Translations under genes and position numbers: made by a program
NCBI GenBank assembly: GCA_036015235.1
Contig: CP107926.1
Span: forward strand, 7,067,501 to 7,131,500
Source: Streptomyces sp. NBC_00433
Lineage (GTDB): Bacteria; Actinomycetota; Actinomycetes; Streptomycetales; Streptomycetaceae
Direction: 5' to 3'
DNA length: 64,000 bases
Part shown: piece by piece, positions 28,173 to 36,741 of the stretch
Position numbering within the stretch: position 1 is the stretch's first letter
Layout of the letters: every line of letters begins with the position of its first letter
The notes under the pieces: generated by a model
Database searches by the model: none
Told to the model about the DNA's origin: nothing
The model's input: only the letters and a program-made list of their open reading frames with translations

Positions 28173-28226
28173 TTGACGGTGGGGCATGGTGGAGTAAAGT
28201 GGCGCGAAGTGGTGCGTGAAAAGTGG
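28173..28226 (+). promoter_or_regulatory. mraZ promoter with overlapping MraZ-box array
   Basis: TTGACG (28173-28178) and TAAAGT (28195-28200) with a 16-base spacer form a good vegetative promoter. GTGG occurs at 28179, 28189, 28199 and 28209, exactly 10 bases apart, and once more at 28223. MraZ is known to bind short TGGG/GTGG direct repeats about one helical turn apart in its own promoter, so autorepression of the dcw cluster is likely. Confidence 0.75.
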
Positions 28227-28243
28227 CGTCTGCGGGAGGTGCG

Positions 28244-28675
28244 ATGTTCCTCGGGACGTACACCCCACGGCTGGACGACAAGCACCGCCTGGTGCTGCCG
28301 GCCCGCTTCCGCGAGCCGCTGGCCGAGGGGCTGGTGATCACCCGCGGCCAGGAGCGGTGCCTGTGCGTATGGCCCGTCGCGGGCTTCAAGGTGGCCACCG
28401 AGCAGCTGTCCGCGGCCCCGCTGACCTCGAAGTCCGCCCGCGACTACCTCCGGGTGCTGTTCGCCGGGGCGCACGACGAGATCCCCGACAAGCAGGGCCG
28501 GGTCACCGTCCCGCAGCCGCTGCGGGACTACGCGGGGCTGGAGCGGGACTGCGCCGTCATCGGTGCCAACACCCGGGTGGAGATCTGGTCGGCGACCGCC
28601 TGGGCCGATTATCTGGCCGCCCAGGAGGACACCTTCTCGGCCCTCTCGCAGGAGGTTCCGCCCGGATTACTGTGA
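28244..28675 (+). CDS. mraZ: Transcriptional regulator MraZ
   Basis: MraZ is the AbrB-fold regulator that heads the dcw cluster and represses it in bacteria where it has been studied. The 143-residue protein has both SpoVT/AbrB half-domains: GTYTPRLDDKHRLVLPARFR near the start and DEIPDKQGRVTVPQPLRDYA later. The frame extends to a GTG at 28223, but ATG 28244 with GGGAGG upstream gives the standard N-terminus MFLGTY. Leu142, the second last residue, is encoded by TTA (28667-28669), a rare codon read by the bldA tRNA in Streptomyces. An operator-like array covers its promoter. Confidence 0.96.
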   Translation: MFLGTYTPRLDDKHRLVLPARFREPLAEGLVITRGQERCLCVWPVAGFKVATEQLSAAPLTSKSARDYLRVLFAGAHDEIPDKQGRVTVPQPLRDYAGLERDCAVIGANTRVEIWSATAWADYLAAQEDTFSALSQEVPPGLL

Positions 28676-28759
28676 GCGCGGCCCCCGCACCGCGCGCCTC
28701 CCCCTTGCGAATCACCCGCGCGGACGTACGGCTCGGCCTCCTCCCGCTCCACCGTTGCG

Positions 28760-28783
28760 CTGGCACCACTTCCCCGGTGCCAG
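28760..28783 (+). other. Stem-loop between mraZ and rsmH
   Basis: CTGGCACC (28760-28767) and GGTGCCAG (28776-28783) form a perfect 8-bp stem with an 8-base loop. No T-run follows, so it may be a processing or pausing site in the 213-base gap and not a strong terminator. Confidence 0.4.
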
Positions 28784-28888
28784 GGGAACGTCTCTGCCGA
28801 GCGGGCGGGGACCAGGTTCTACGTCCACCCGCCGGCCGCCACCCCAGGGCCGGCCGCGTGCCAGCACAGTCCCAGAAGGGCCGGCCCC

Positions 28889-29866
28889 ATGAGCGACACC
28901 ACCCCGCAGCCACCGGAGCCGCGGCACGTCCCGGTGATGCTGCGGCGCTGCCTCGACCTGCTGGCGCCCGCGCTCGCCGAGCCCGGGGCGGTGGTCGTGG
29001 ACGCCACGCTGGGCCTCGGCGGGCACAGCGAGGCGCTGCTGACCACCTTCCCCGCCGCCCGGCTGATCGCCCTGGACCGCGACCCCGAGGCGCTCAAGCT
29101 CTCCGGCCGCCGGCTCGCCCGCTTCGGCGACCGCGCCACCCTGGTCCACGCGGTCTACGACGAGATGCCCGACGTCCTCGCCGGGCTGTCCGTGCCGCGC
29201 GTGCAGGGCGTGCTCTTCGACCTCGGCGTGTCCTCCATGCAGCTGGACGAGGCCGACCGCGGCTTCGCCTACGCGCAGGACGCCCCGCTGGACATGCGGA
29301 TGGACCAGACCACCGGCATCAGCGCGGCCGAGGTGCTCAACACCTACCCGCCGGGCGACCTGGTCCGCATCCTGCGCGCCTACGGCGAGGAGAAATTCGC
29401 CCGCAAGATCGTGGACGCGGTCGTGCGGGAGCGGGACGCCGAGCCCTTCCGCAACAGCGCCAGGCTGGTCGAGCTGATCAGGGACGCCCTGCCGCAGGCC
29501 GCCAAGCGCACCGGCGGCAACCCGGCCAAGCGCACCTTCCAGGCGCTGCGGATCGAGGTCAACGGCGAGCTGTCCGTGCTGGAGCGGGCCGTGCCCGCGG
29601 CCGTCTCGGCGCTCGCCGTCGGCGGCAGGATCGCCGTGCTGGCCTACCACTCCCTGGAGGACCGGCTGGTCAAGCAGGTCTTCGCGGCCGGCGCGGCGAA
29701 TACGGCCCCGCCGGGGCTGCCGGTGGTGCCCGAGCAGTACCAGCCGCGGCTGCGGCTGCTCACCCGAGGCGCCGAACTGCCCGGCGAGGACGAGGTCGCC
29801 GAGAACCGCAGGGCCGCGCCGGCCCGGCTGCGCGGCGCGGAGCGCATCCGCGAGGAGGCCCGGTGA
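28889..29866 (+). CDS. rsmH: 16S rRNA (cytosine-1402-N4) methyltransferase
   Basis: RsmH (MraW) methylates N4 of C1402 in the ribosomal decoding centre. The 325-residue protein has HVPVMLRRCLDLL, the SAM motif VVDATLGLGGHSEALL, IALDRDPEAL, GVLFDLGVSSMQLDEADRGF, DAPLDMRMDQ and IAVLAYHSLEDRLVKQ, all conserved in the family. ATG 28889 has GAAGGG upstream. Its stop overlaps the ftsL GTG by three bases. Confidence 0.97.
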   Translation: MSDTTPQPPEPRHVPVMLRRCLDLLAPALAEPGAVVVDATLGLGGHSEALLTTFPAARLIALDRDPEALKLSGRRLARFGDRATLVHAVYDEMPDVLAGLSVPRVQGVLFDLGVSSMQLDEADRGFAYAQDAPLDMRMDQTTGISAAEVLNTYPPGDLVRILRAYGEEKFARKIVDAVVRERDAEPFRNSARLVELIRDALPQAAKRTGGNPAKRTFQALRIEVNGELSVLERAVPAAVSALAVGGRIAVLAYHSLEDRLVKQVFAAGAANTAPPGLPVVPEQYQPRLRLLTRGAELPGEDEVAENRRAAPARLRGAERIREEAR

Positions 29867-30282
29867 GCCCGGTCCGCGCCCGGTCCGCAACCGCGGCGCG
29901 TACGCCCTTCGTCATCCTTGTCGTGACCCTCCTCGCCGGTGGCCTGATCTCGCTGCTGCTGCTCAATGCCGCGGTGAACCAGGACTCCTTCCAGCTGAAC
30001 AAGTTGGAGAAGGAGACCACGGGTTACACGGACGAGCAGCAGCAGTTGCAGCAGGAGGTCGATCAGTACGGGGCGCCGGGGACGCTGGAGGGCAAGGCCC
30101 GGCAGCTCGGGATGGTCCCGGGCGGGAACCCGGCCTTCCTCGACTCGGACGGCTCGGTCCGCGGCACTCCCGAGCGGGCGACGGCGGCGCCGCCCCCGCC
30201 CAAGCCGGCGAATCCGGCCGCTCCTCCGACCCCGTCCCCGGGTACGCCCCCGGGTACTCCGACCACTCCCTCCGGTAGGTGA
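29863..30282 (+). CDS. ftsL: Cell division protein FtsL
   Basis: The 139-residue bitopic protein has a short cytoplasmic part, one transmembrane helix (FVILVVTLLAGGLISLLLLN, about 16-36) and a periplasmic heptad-like coiled coil (FQLNKLEKETTGYTDEQQQL) ending at LEGKARQLGMVP, which is the pattern of FtsL/DivIC proteins. A Pro-rich tail follows. It is placed between rsmH and ftsI as in other Actinobacteria. The GTG start overlaps the rsmH stop (GTGA). Confidence 0.9.
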   Translation: MSPVRARSATAARTPFVILVVTLLAGGLISLLLLNAAVNQDSFQLNKLEKETTGYTDEQQQLQQEVDQYGAPGTLEGKARQLGMVPGGNPAFLDSDGSVRGTPERATAAPPPPKPANPAAPPTPSPGTPPGTPTTPSGR

Positions 30283-30334
30283 CGCGATGTCCCGCGCGGT
30301 TCCGTTGCGTCCACACGACGGTCCGTCCCGGCTG

Positions 30335-30485
30335 GGCGCGCAGTTCCCCGCGCCCCTGGGTGATTGCCGCTCGCGGTGGCCTGTCGCCTTCACCACCGTC
30401 GTGGTTGCGCGCGCGGTTCCCCGCGCCCCTGAGGCGCTCGGCTCTGCGGCGGAGGGCAGCCACCAGGGGCGCGGGGAACCGCGCG
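30335..30485. repeat. Dispersed GC-rich repeats inside the dcw cluster
   Basis: Three copies lie in the 258-base gap between ftsL and ftsI: GCGCGCAGTTCCCCGCGCCC at 30335-30357, a variant at 30407-30431, and the inverted variant at 30464-30485. The last two can pair as a stem of about 22 bp with a loop of roughly 32 bases. No gene is supported in this gap. Confidence 0.8.
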
Positions 30486-30540
30486 ACAAGCCACCACGCG
30501 GCCGCGGGCACGTACGCACCGCAAGCGCCGGGGCGCGGCC

Positions 30541-32526
30541 GTGAGCGCCCCTCGCCCGCCCGCGAGGCGGCCTCGCCCGGCCGCGGGGCCCGGGGCGGCG
30601 GGCCGCCCCGCCGGCCGCCCGGTGCGACGGCCTGTGCCGCCGCCGCGGCAACCGCGGCGGCGGCCCCGCATGGTGCGGCTGGGCACCCCGCGCCCGAGGC
30701 TCCGCCTCGTCGCGCTGGCCCTGACCGTGGTCATGGGCGTCTTCGTCGTGCGCCTGCTCCAGGTGCAGGCGGTCGACGCGTCGGCCTATGCCTCGAAGGC
30801 GGCGGTGAACCGCTGGGTCACCCACGACGTCACCGCCGACCGCGGCACGATCACCGACCGCTCGGGAGTGGCCCTGGCCACCACCGTGGACGCGTACGAC
30901 ATCACCGCGGACCCGTATCTCTTCACCCCGGCGCAGGCCAAGGTGAAGGACGCCCCCGCGCAGGCGGCGGAGCTGCTGGCGCCGATCGTCGGCGGGGACG
31001 CGACGACGATCGCCCGGCAGCTGTCCACGCCCGGCTCCCGCTACCAGGTCCTGGCCAGCCGGCAGACCCCGCAGGCCTGGAACCAGATCTCCGACCTCAA
31101 GAAGGCGCTCGCCGCCAAGGCGGTCAAGCAGCCGGGCGCCGACGTGCTGGCCGGGATCTTCAGCGAGCCGCACACCAAGCGGGTCTACCCCGGCGGCGAC
31201 CTGGCCGCCGGGGTGCTCGGCTTCGTCAACAGCAAGGGCGCCGGCGGCGGCGGCCTGGAGTCGATGTTCGACAAGCAGCTCGCCGGCCGGAACGGCAAGA
31301 TCCGCTACGCCCAGTCCAACGGCCGTCAGGTCCCCACCGCCGGCGTCCAGGAGCACCCCGCGGTGCCCGGCTCCGACGTGGAGCTGACCTTGGACCGCGA
31401 CATCCAGTGGGCCGCGCAGAGCGCGATCAGCGCCCAGGTGAGGAAGTCCAGGGCCGACCGCGGCTATGTCACCGTGATGGACAACAGGACCGGCGAGGTG
31501 CTGGCGATGGCCGACGCCCCCGGCTTCGACCCCGCCGACCTCGCGCACGCCGACCCCGAGGCGCTCGGCAATGCCGCGATGCAGGACGCGTACGAGCCGG
31601 GCAGCGTCAGCAAGGTGATGTCGATGGCCGCGATCATCGACACCGGCACCGCGACGCCCACCACCCGGGTGACCGTGCCCGGCACGCTGCCGCGCGCTGA
31701 CCGGGTCTTCCACGACGACGTCGACCACGGCACCTGGTACCTGACGCTGAACGGCGTGCTCGCCAAGTCCAGCAACATCGGCACGATCGAGGCCTCGGGG
31801 CTGCTCGGCAAGACCCAGCCGCAGGCCAACCGGGTGCTCTACTCGTACCTGAAGAAGTTCGGCATCGGCGACCCCACCGGCATCGGCTTCCCCGGCGAGA
31901 CCCCCGGCATCCTGGCCGAGCCGCAGGACTGGAACGCCTCGCAGCAGTACACGATCCCCTTCGGCCAGGGCCTGTCGCTGAACGCGCTGCAGGCCACCTC
32001 GGTCTACGCGGCGATCGCCAACGGCGGCGTCAGGGTCGAGCCCAGCCTGATCCGCGGCATCACCGGGCCGGACGGGCGCTTCGTGCCCGCCGCGCCGCCG
32101 AAGAAGACCAGGGTGGTCAGCGCGCAGACCGCGAAGACGCTGTCCACCATGCTGGAGTCGGTGGTCGGCAGCGAGCAGGGCACCGGCATCAACGCCCGGA
32201 TCGACGGCTACCGGGTCGCCGGCAAGACCGGTACGGCCAACCGGGTGGACCCGAAAACGGGCACCTACAAGGGCTACACCGCGTCCTTCATGGGCTTCGC
32301 GCCGGCCGACAACCCGCGGGTCACCGTCTCCTGCGTCATCCAGAACCCCACCAAGGGCAGCTACTTCGGCGGCTCGATCTGCGGCCCGGTCTTCAAACAG
32401 GTGATGGAATTCGCCCTCAAGACGCTCCAGGTGCCGCCGTCCGGCGTACCGGCCCCGCAGCTGCCGATCACCTTCGACCCGGCCGAGCCCGCCGCCCCCG
32501 CGGCGACCGGCGCCAAGGCGCGGTGA
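30541..32526 (+). CDS. ftsI: Penicillin-binding protein FtsI (PBP3), septal transpeptidase
   Basis: Class B PBP of 661 residues that cross-links septal peptidoglycan. A Pro/Arg-rich cytoplasmic N-terminus leads to one transmembrane helix (LRLVALALTVVMGVFVVRLL). A dimerisation domain begins at DRGTITDRSGVALA. The transpeptidase domain has SVSK with the nucleophile Ser355 and Lys358, SSN at 410-412, and KTG at 562-564. The start is GTG. It is partner of FtsW, encoded further along in the cluster. Confidence 0.96.
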   Translation: MSAPRPPARRPRPAAGPGAAGRPAGRPVRRPVPPPRQPRRRPRMVRLGTPRPRLRLVALALTVVMGVFVVRLLQVQAVDASAYASKAAVNRWVTHDVTADRGTITDRSGVALATTVDAYDITADPYLFTPAQAKVKDAPAQAAELLAPIVGGDATTIARQLSTPGSRYQVLASRQTPQAWNQISDLKKALAAKAVKQPGADVLAGIFSEPHTKRVYPGGDLAAGVLGFVNSKGAGGGGLESMFDKQLAGRNGKIRYAQSNGRQVPTAGVQEHPAVPGSDVELTLDRDIQWAAQSAISAQVRKSRADRGYVTVMDNRTGEVLAMADAPGFDPADLAHADPEALGNAAMQDAYEPGSVSKVMSMAAIIDTGTATPTTRVTVPGTLPRADRVFHDDVDHGTWYLTLNGVLAKSSNIGTIEASGLLGKTQPQANRVLYSYLKKFGIGDPTGIGFPGETPGILAEPQDWNASQQYTIPFGQGLSLNALQATSVYAAIANGGVRVEPSLIRGITGPDGRFVPAAPPKKTRVVSAQTAKTLSTMLESVVGSEQGTGINARIDGYRVAGKTGTANRVDPKTGTYKGYTASFMGFAPADNPRVTVSCVIQNPTKGSYFGGSICGPVFKQVMEFALKTLQVPPSGVPAPQLPITFDPAEPAAPAATGAKAR

Positions 32527-32668
32527 TCATGACAGGCACCGGCCGCGACCGGCCCGGCGTCCCCGGCGGCACGGCCCGCGACCTGCGGCCGCCCCGCCCG
32601 GCGGGCACGGACCACGACCCGCGGCCGCCGTACCCTGCCTGTTTTGGCCCCGAGCCCGGCCAGCCCGG

Positions 32669-32674
32669 TAATCT
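32669..32674 (+). promoter_or_regulatory. Candidate -10 box before an internal murE start
   Basis: TAATCT lies seven bases before GTG 32682 in a locally AT-richer stretch. TTGGCC at 32644-32649 could be a weak -35. This suggests a leaderless murE transcript in addition to read-through from upstream. Confidence 0.4.
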
Positions 32675-32681
32675 CACCGCC

Positions 32682-34241
32682 GTGCCCAACCCTGATCAAG
32701 CCACCACCCTCACCCAGCCGGGCCTGCCGCGGCCGACGCGGGTCCGCCCCAAACCGCTGGCGGACCTCGCCCGGCGGCTCGGCCTGCCGGACCCCGGAGG
32801 TGACACCGCGGTCACCGGCATCACCCACGACTCGCGCGCGGTCCGCCCCGGGGACCTCTACACCGCCCTGCCCGGCGCCCGCTTCCACGGCGCCGACTTC
32901 GCCGCCCAGGCGGCCGCCGCCGGAGCCGCCGCCGTGCTCACCGACCCGGCGGGCGAACAGCGCGCCGCCGAGACCGGTCTGCCGGTGCTCACCGTCCCCG
33001 AGCCCAGGTCGGTGATGGGCGCGCTGGCCGCGGCCGTCTACGACGAGCCCGGCGAGGCGATGCTGCGGATCGGCATCACCGGGACCTCGGGCAAGACCAC
33101 CACCGCCTATCTGGTCGAGGGCGGCCTGCGGGCCGCCACCGGCGGCGCCACGGGCCTCGTCGGCACCGTCGAGACCCGGATCGGCGAGGACCGCGTCAAG
33201 AGCGAGCGCACCACCCCGGAGGCCACCGACCTGCAGGCGCTCTTCGCGGTGATGCGCGAACGCGGGGTCGGCTCGGTCGTCATGGAGGTCTCCAGCCACG
33301 CGCTGGTGCTCGGCCGGGTCGACGGCGCCGTCTTCGACGTGGCCGTCTTCACCAACCTCAGCCCCGAGCACATGGAATTCCACACCGGCATGGAGGACTA
33401 CTTCCAGGCCAAGGCGCAGCTCTTCACCCCGCACCGCAGCCGGCTCGGCGTGGTCAACCTGGACGACGAGTACGGCCGCCGGCTGGTCGCCGAGGCCACC
33501 GTGCCGCTGGTGACCTTCTCGGCGCGGGGCAGGCTGGACGCCGACTGGCGGGCCGAGGACGTCGAGGCGGACCTGATGGGCAGCACCTTCACGGTGCTCG
33601 GCCCCAAGGGCGAGCGGCTGCGGGCCGCCGCGCCGCTGCCCGGCCCCTTCAACGTCGCCAACACCCTCGCCGCGATCACCGCGCTGGCCGCCGCGGGCCT
33701 CGACCCGCAGAGCGCCGCCGAGGGCGTCGCGGCGGTCCCCGGGGTGCCGGGCAGGCTGGAGCGGGTCGACGCCGGGCAGCCGTATCTCGCGGTGGTCGAC
33801 TACGCGCACAAGACCGACGCCGTGGAGTCCGTGCTGCGGGCGCTGCGCACCACCACCCGCGGCCGTATCCACGCCGTGCTGGGCTGCGGCGGCGACCGCG
33901 ACGCCACCAAGCGCGGCCCGATGGGCGCCGCGCTGGCCAGGCTCGCCGACACCGCCGTGCTCACCTCGGACAACCCGCGCTCCGAGGACCCGCTGGCGAT
34001 CCTCAGCGCGATGCTGGCCGGGGCCGCCCAGGTGCCGGCCGAGGAGCGCGCCCGGGTCGTCGTCGAACCCGACAGGGCCGCCGCGGTGGCCGCCGCCGTC
34101 GCCGCGGCCGAGCCGGGCGACATCGTGCTGGTGGCGGGCAAGGGCCATGAGCAGGGCCAGGACATCGCCGGAGAGGTGCGCCCCTTCGACGACCGAGAGG
34201 TGCTGCGCGCCGCGATCGAGAAGGACCGGAAAGCATCGTGA
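32682..34241 (+). CDS. murE: UDP-MurNAc-L-Ala-D-Glu:diaminopimelate ligase
   Basis: MurE adds the diaminopimelate residue (LL-form in Streptomyces) to the peptidoglycan precursor. Motifs are ITGTSGKTTTAYLV for ATP, VMEVSSHALVLGRVDG, FNVANTLAAITAL, DYAHKTDAVESVL, and DNPRSEDP, the substrate-selecting loop. From GTG 32682 the protein has 519 residues. The frame is open to GTG 32523, which overlaps the ftsI stop by four bases as elsewhere in the cluster, so a start 53 codons earlier is possible; that extension is Pro/Gly-rich with no family pattern. Confidence 0.94.
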   Translation: MPNPDQATTLTQPGLPRPTRVRPKPLADLARRLGLPDPGGDTAVTGITHDSRAVRPGDLYTALPGARFHGADFAAQAAAAGAAAVLTDPAGEQRAAETGLPVLTVPEPRSVMGALAAAVYDEPGEAMLRIGITGTSGKTTTAYLVEGGLRAATGGATGLVGTVETRIGEDRVKSERTTPEATDLQALFAVMRERGVGSVVMEVSSHALVLGRVDGAVFDVAVFTNLSPEHMEFHTGMEDYFQAKAQLFTPHRSRLGVVNLDDEYGRRLVAEATVPLVTFSARGRLDADWRAEDVEADLMGSTFTVLGPKGERLRAAAPLPGPFNVANTLAAITALAAAGLDPQSAAEGVAAVPGVPGRLERVDAGQPYLAVVDYAHKTDAVESVLRALRTTTRGRIHAVLGCGGDRDATKRGPMGAALARLADTAVLTSDNPRSEDPLAILSAMLAGAAQVPAEERARVVVEPDRAAAVAAAVAAAEPGDIVLVAGKGHEQGQDIAGEVRPFDDREVLRAAIEKDRKAS

Positions 34242-35680
34242 TCCCCCTTACCCTCGCCGAGGTCGCACGCGCGGTCGGCGGGACTACGTACGACATACCG
34301 GACGACACACTGCTGGTCACCGGGCCGGTGGTCAGGGACTCCCGCGAGGTGGTGCCCGGCTCGCTGTTCGTGGCCTTCGCCGGCGAGCGGGTCGACGGCC
34401 ACGACTTCGCCGCGGGGGCGGTGGAGGCCGGGGCGGTCGCGGTGCTCGCGGGCCGCCCTCTGGGTGTGCCCGCGATCGTGGTGGACGACGTGCAGGCCGC
34501 GCTCGGCGCGCTGGCCCGGCATGTCATCGACTCGCTCGGCGCGACCGTGGTGGCGCTCACCGGCTCCGCCGGCAAGACCAGCACCAAGGACCTGCTGGCG
34601 CAGCTCCTCGAACACCTCGCGCCGACCGTCTACACCCCCGGGTCGCTCAACAACGAGATCGGCCTGCCGCTGACCGCGCTGCAGGCCGACGAGGGCACCC
34701 GGCACCTGGTGCTGGAGATGGGCGCCCGTGGCATCGGTCACATCGCGTACCTGACCGGCCTGACGCCGCCGCGCATCGGCCTGGTGCTGAACGTCGGCAG
34801 CGCCCACATCGGCGAGTTCGGCGGCCGCGAGCAGATCGCCCAGGCCAAGGGGGAACTGGTCGAGTCGCTGCCCGACGGGCACGCGGGCGGCATCGCCGTA
34901 CTGAACGCAGACGATCCGCTGGTGCTGGCCATGGCGGAACGTACCAAGGCCCGGGTGGTGCTCTTCGGGGAGAGCGAGCAGGCCTCCGTGCGGGCCACCG
35001 GCATCCACCTCAACGACCGAGGTCAGGCGGTCTTCTCCCTGCGAACACCCACCGGGTGCGCCGACGTGACCTTGCGCCTGTACGGTGAGCACCACGTGTC
35101 GAACGCGCTCGCCGCAGCCGCCGTCGCCAGTGAACTCGGCATGCCCGCCGAGGAGATCGCCACCGCGCTCTGCGCGGCGGGACCGCTCTCGCGCTGGCGG
35201 ATGGAGGTCACCGAGCGCCCCGACGGCGTGACGGTCGTCAACGACGCCTACAACGCGAACCCCGAATCCATGAGGGCAGCCCTGCGCGCACTCGCCGCGA
35301 TGGGCCGGTCCGCACAGGCCGCGGGGGGACGGACGTGGGCGGTGCTGGGAAAGATGGCCGAACTGGGCGGGGAAGCACTCGCCGAGCACGACGCGGTGGG
35401 GCGGCTGGTCGTCCGGCTCAACGTCAGCAAGCTCGTTGCGGTCGGCGGCACGGAAGCCGCGTGGCTGCAAATGGGCGCCTATAACGAGGGTTCGTGGGGT
35501 GAGGAGTCGGTGCACGTGTCCGACGCGGAGGCGGCGATCGACCTGTTGCGCGCAGAGGTGCGCCCAGGTGACGTCGTGCTGGTGAAGGCATCACGGTCGG
35601 TCGGCCTGGAGGCCGTCGCCCTGGCGCTGACCGAAGGCGATCCCGGCGGTACGGCGGCCCGTGAGGGTGCCGCGCGATGA
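34238..35680 (+). CDS. murF: UDP-MurNAc-tripeptide:D-alanyl-D-alanine ligase
   Basis: MurF adds D-Ala-D-Ala to the precursor, completing the pentapeptide. The 480-residue protein has DSREVVPGSLFVAFAGERVD, the ATP loop VVALTGSAGKTSTKDLLAQL, VYTPGSLNNEIGLPLTAL, LVLEMGARGIGHIAYL, and VNDAYNANPESMRAALRAL near the C-terminal domain. It starts with a GTG overlapping the murE stop by four bases and ends overlapping mraY. Confidence 0.97.
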   Translation: MIPLTLAEVARAVGGTTYDIPDDTLLVTGPVVRDSREVVPGSLFVAFAGERVDGHDFAAGAVEAGAVAVLAGRPLGVPAIVVDDVQAALGALARHVIDSLGATVVALTGSAGKTSTKDLLAQLLEHLAPTVYTPGSLNNEIGLPLTALQADEGTRHLVLEMGARGIGHIAYLTGLTPPRIGLVLNVGSAHIGEFGGREQIAQAKGELVESLPDGHAGGIAVLNADDPLVLAMAERTKARVVLFGESEQASVRATGIHLNDRGQAVFSLRTPTGCADVTLRLYGEHHVSNALAAAAVASELGMPAEEIATALCAAGPLSRWRMEVTERPDGVTVVNDAYNANPESMRAALRALAAMGRSAQAAGGRTWAVLGKMAELGGEALAEHDAVGRLVVRLNVSKLVAVGGTEAAWLQMGAYNEGSWGEESVHVSDAEAAIDLLRAEVRPGDVVLVKASRSVGLEAVALALTEGDPGGTAAREGAAR

Positions 35681-36741
35681 AGCAGATCCTGGTCTCCGGG
35701 GTGATCGCGCTCTTCCTGTCGCTGATCGGTACCCCGCTGCTGATCCGCCTGCTGGCCCGCAAGGGATACGGGCAGATGATCCGGGACGACGGCCCGCAGA
35801 CCCACCACAGCAAGCGCGGCACACCCACCATGGGCGGTATCGCCTTCATCCTGGCCACGCTGGTCGCGTACGCCTCGACGAAGCTCATCACCGGCGACAA
35901 GCCGAGCATGTCGGGTGTGCTGGTGCTCTTCCTGACCGCCGGCATGGGCCTGGTCGGCTTCCTCGACGACTACATCAAGCTGGTCAAGCAGCGCAGCCTG
36001 GGCCTGCGGGCCAAGGCCAAGATGGCCGGCCAGCTCATCGTCGGCGTCACTTTCGCGGTGCTCGCGCTGAACTTCCCCGACTCGCGCAACCAGACCCCGG
36101 CGTCCACGAAGCTGTCCTTCACCACGGACTTCGGCTGGTCGATCGGCCCGGTGATCTTCGTGATCTGGGCGCTGTTCATGATCCTGGCGATGTCCAACGG
36201 CGTGAACCTGACCGACGGCCTCGACGGCCTGGCCACCGGCGCCTCGGTGATGGTCTTCGCCGCCTACACCGTCATCGGCGTGTGGCAGTACGGCCAGTGG
36301 TGCGGCGCCCAGGTCAGCGCCAACGGTGCCTGCTACGAGGTCCGCGACCCGCTCGACCTCGCGGTGGTCGCGGCGGCCCTGGTGGGCGCCTGCTTCGGCT
36401 TCCTGTGGTGGAACACCTCGCCGGCGAAGGTCTTCATGGGCGACACCGGTTCGCTCGCGCTGGGCGGGGCGCTCGCCGGCCTGGCGATCTGCTCGCGCAC
36501 CGAGCTGCTGGTCGCCATCCTCGGCGGCCTGTTCGTCATCATCACCATGTCGGTGGTCATCCAGGTCGGCTCCTTCCGGCTGACCGGCAAGCGGGTCTTC
36601 CGGATGGCACCGCTCCAGCACCACTTCGAGCTGAAGGGCTGGAGCGAAGTGCTGGTCGTGGTCAGGTTCTGGATCATCCAGGGCATGTGCATGGCCGTCG
36701 GACTCGGTGTCTTCTACGCCGCGTGGGTGGCCGCGTCATGA
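35677..36741 (+). CDS. mraY: Phospho-MurNAc-pentapeptide transferase
   Basis: MraY transfers phospho-MurNAc-pentapeptide to undecaprenyl phosphate to make lipid I at the inner membrane face. The 354-residue protein is polytopic, with the family motifs HHSKRGTPTMGGIAFILATL, GLVGFLDDYIKLVKQRSLGL, GVNLTDGLDGLATGASVMVF, KVFMGDTGSLALGGALAGLA and MAPLQHHFELKGWSE. Start and stop both overlap neighbouring genes (ATGA). Confidence 0.97.
   Translation: MKQILVSGVIALFLSLIGTPLLIRLLARKGYGQMIRDDGPQTHHSKRGTPTMGGIAFILATLVAYASTKLITGDKPSMSGVLVLFLTAGMGLVGFLDDYIKLVKQRSLGLRAKAKMAGQLIVGVTFAVLALNFPDSRNQTPASTKLSFTTDFGWSIGPVIFVIWALFMILAMSNGVNLTDGLDGLATGASVMVFAAYTVIGVWQYGQWCGAQVSANGACYEVRDPLDLAVVAAALVGACFGFLWWNTSPAKVFMGDTGSLALGGALAGLAICSRTELLVAILGGLFVIITMSVVIQVGSFRLTGKRVFRMAPLQHHFELKGWSEVLVVVRFWIIQGMCMAVGLGVFYAAWVAAS

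Noticed and set aside
28760..28783. Terminator between mraZ and rsmH
   Set aside because: The stem is perfect but there is no T-run, and the genes downstream of it need transcription; it is listed only as a stem-loop.
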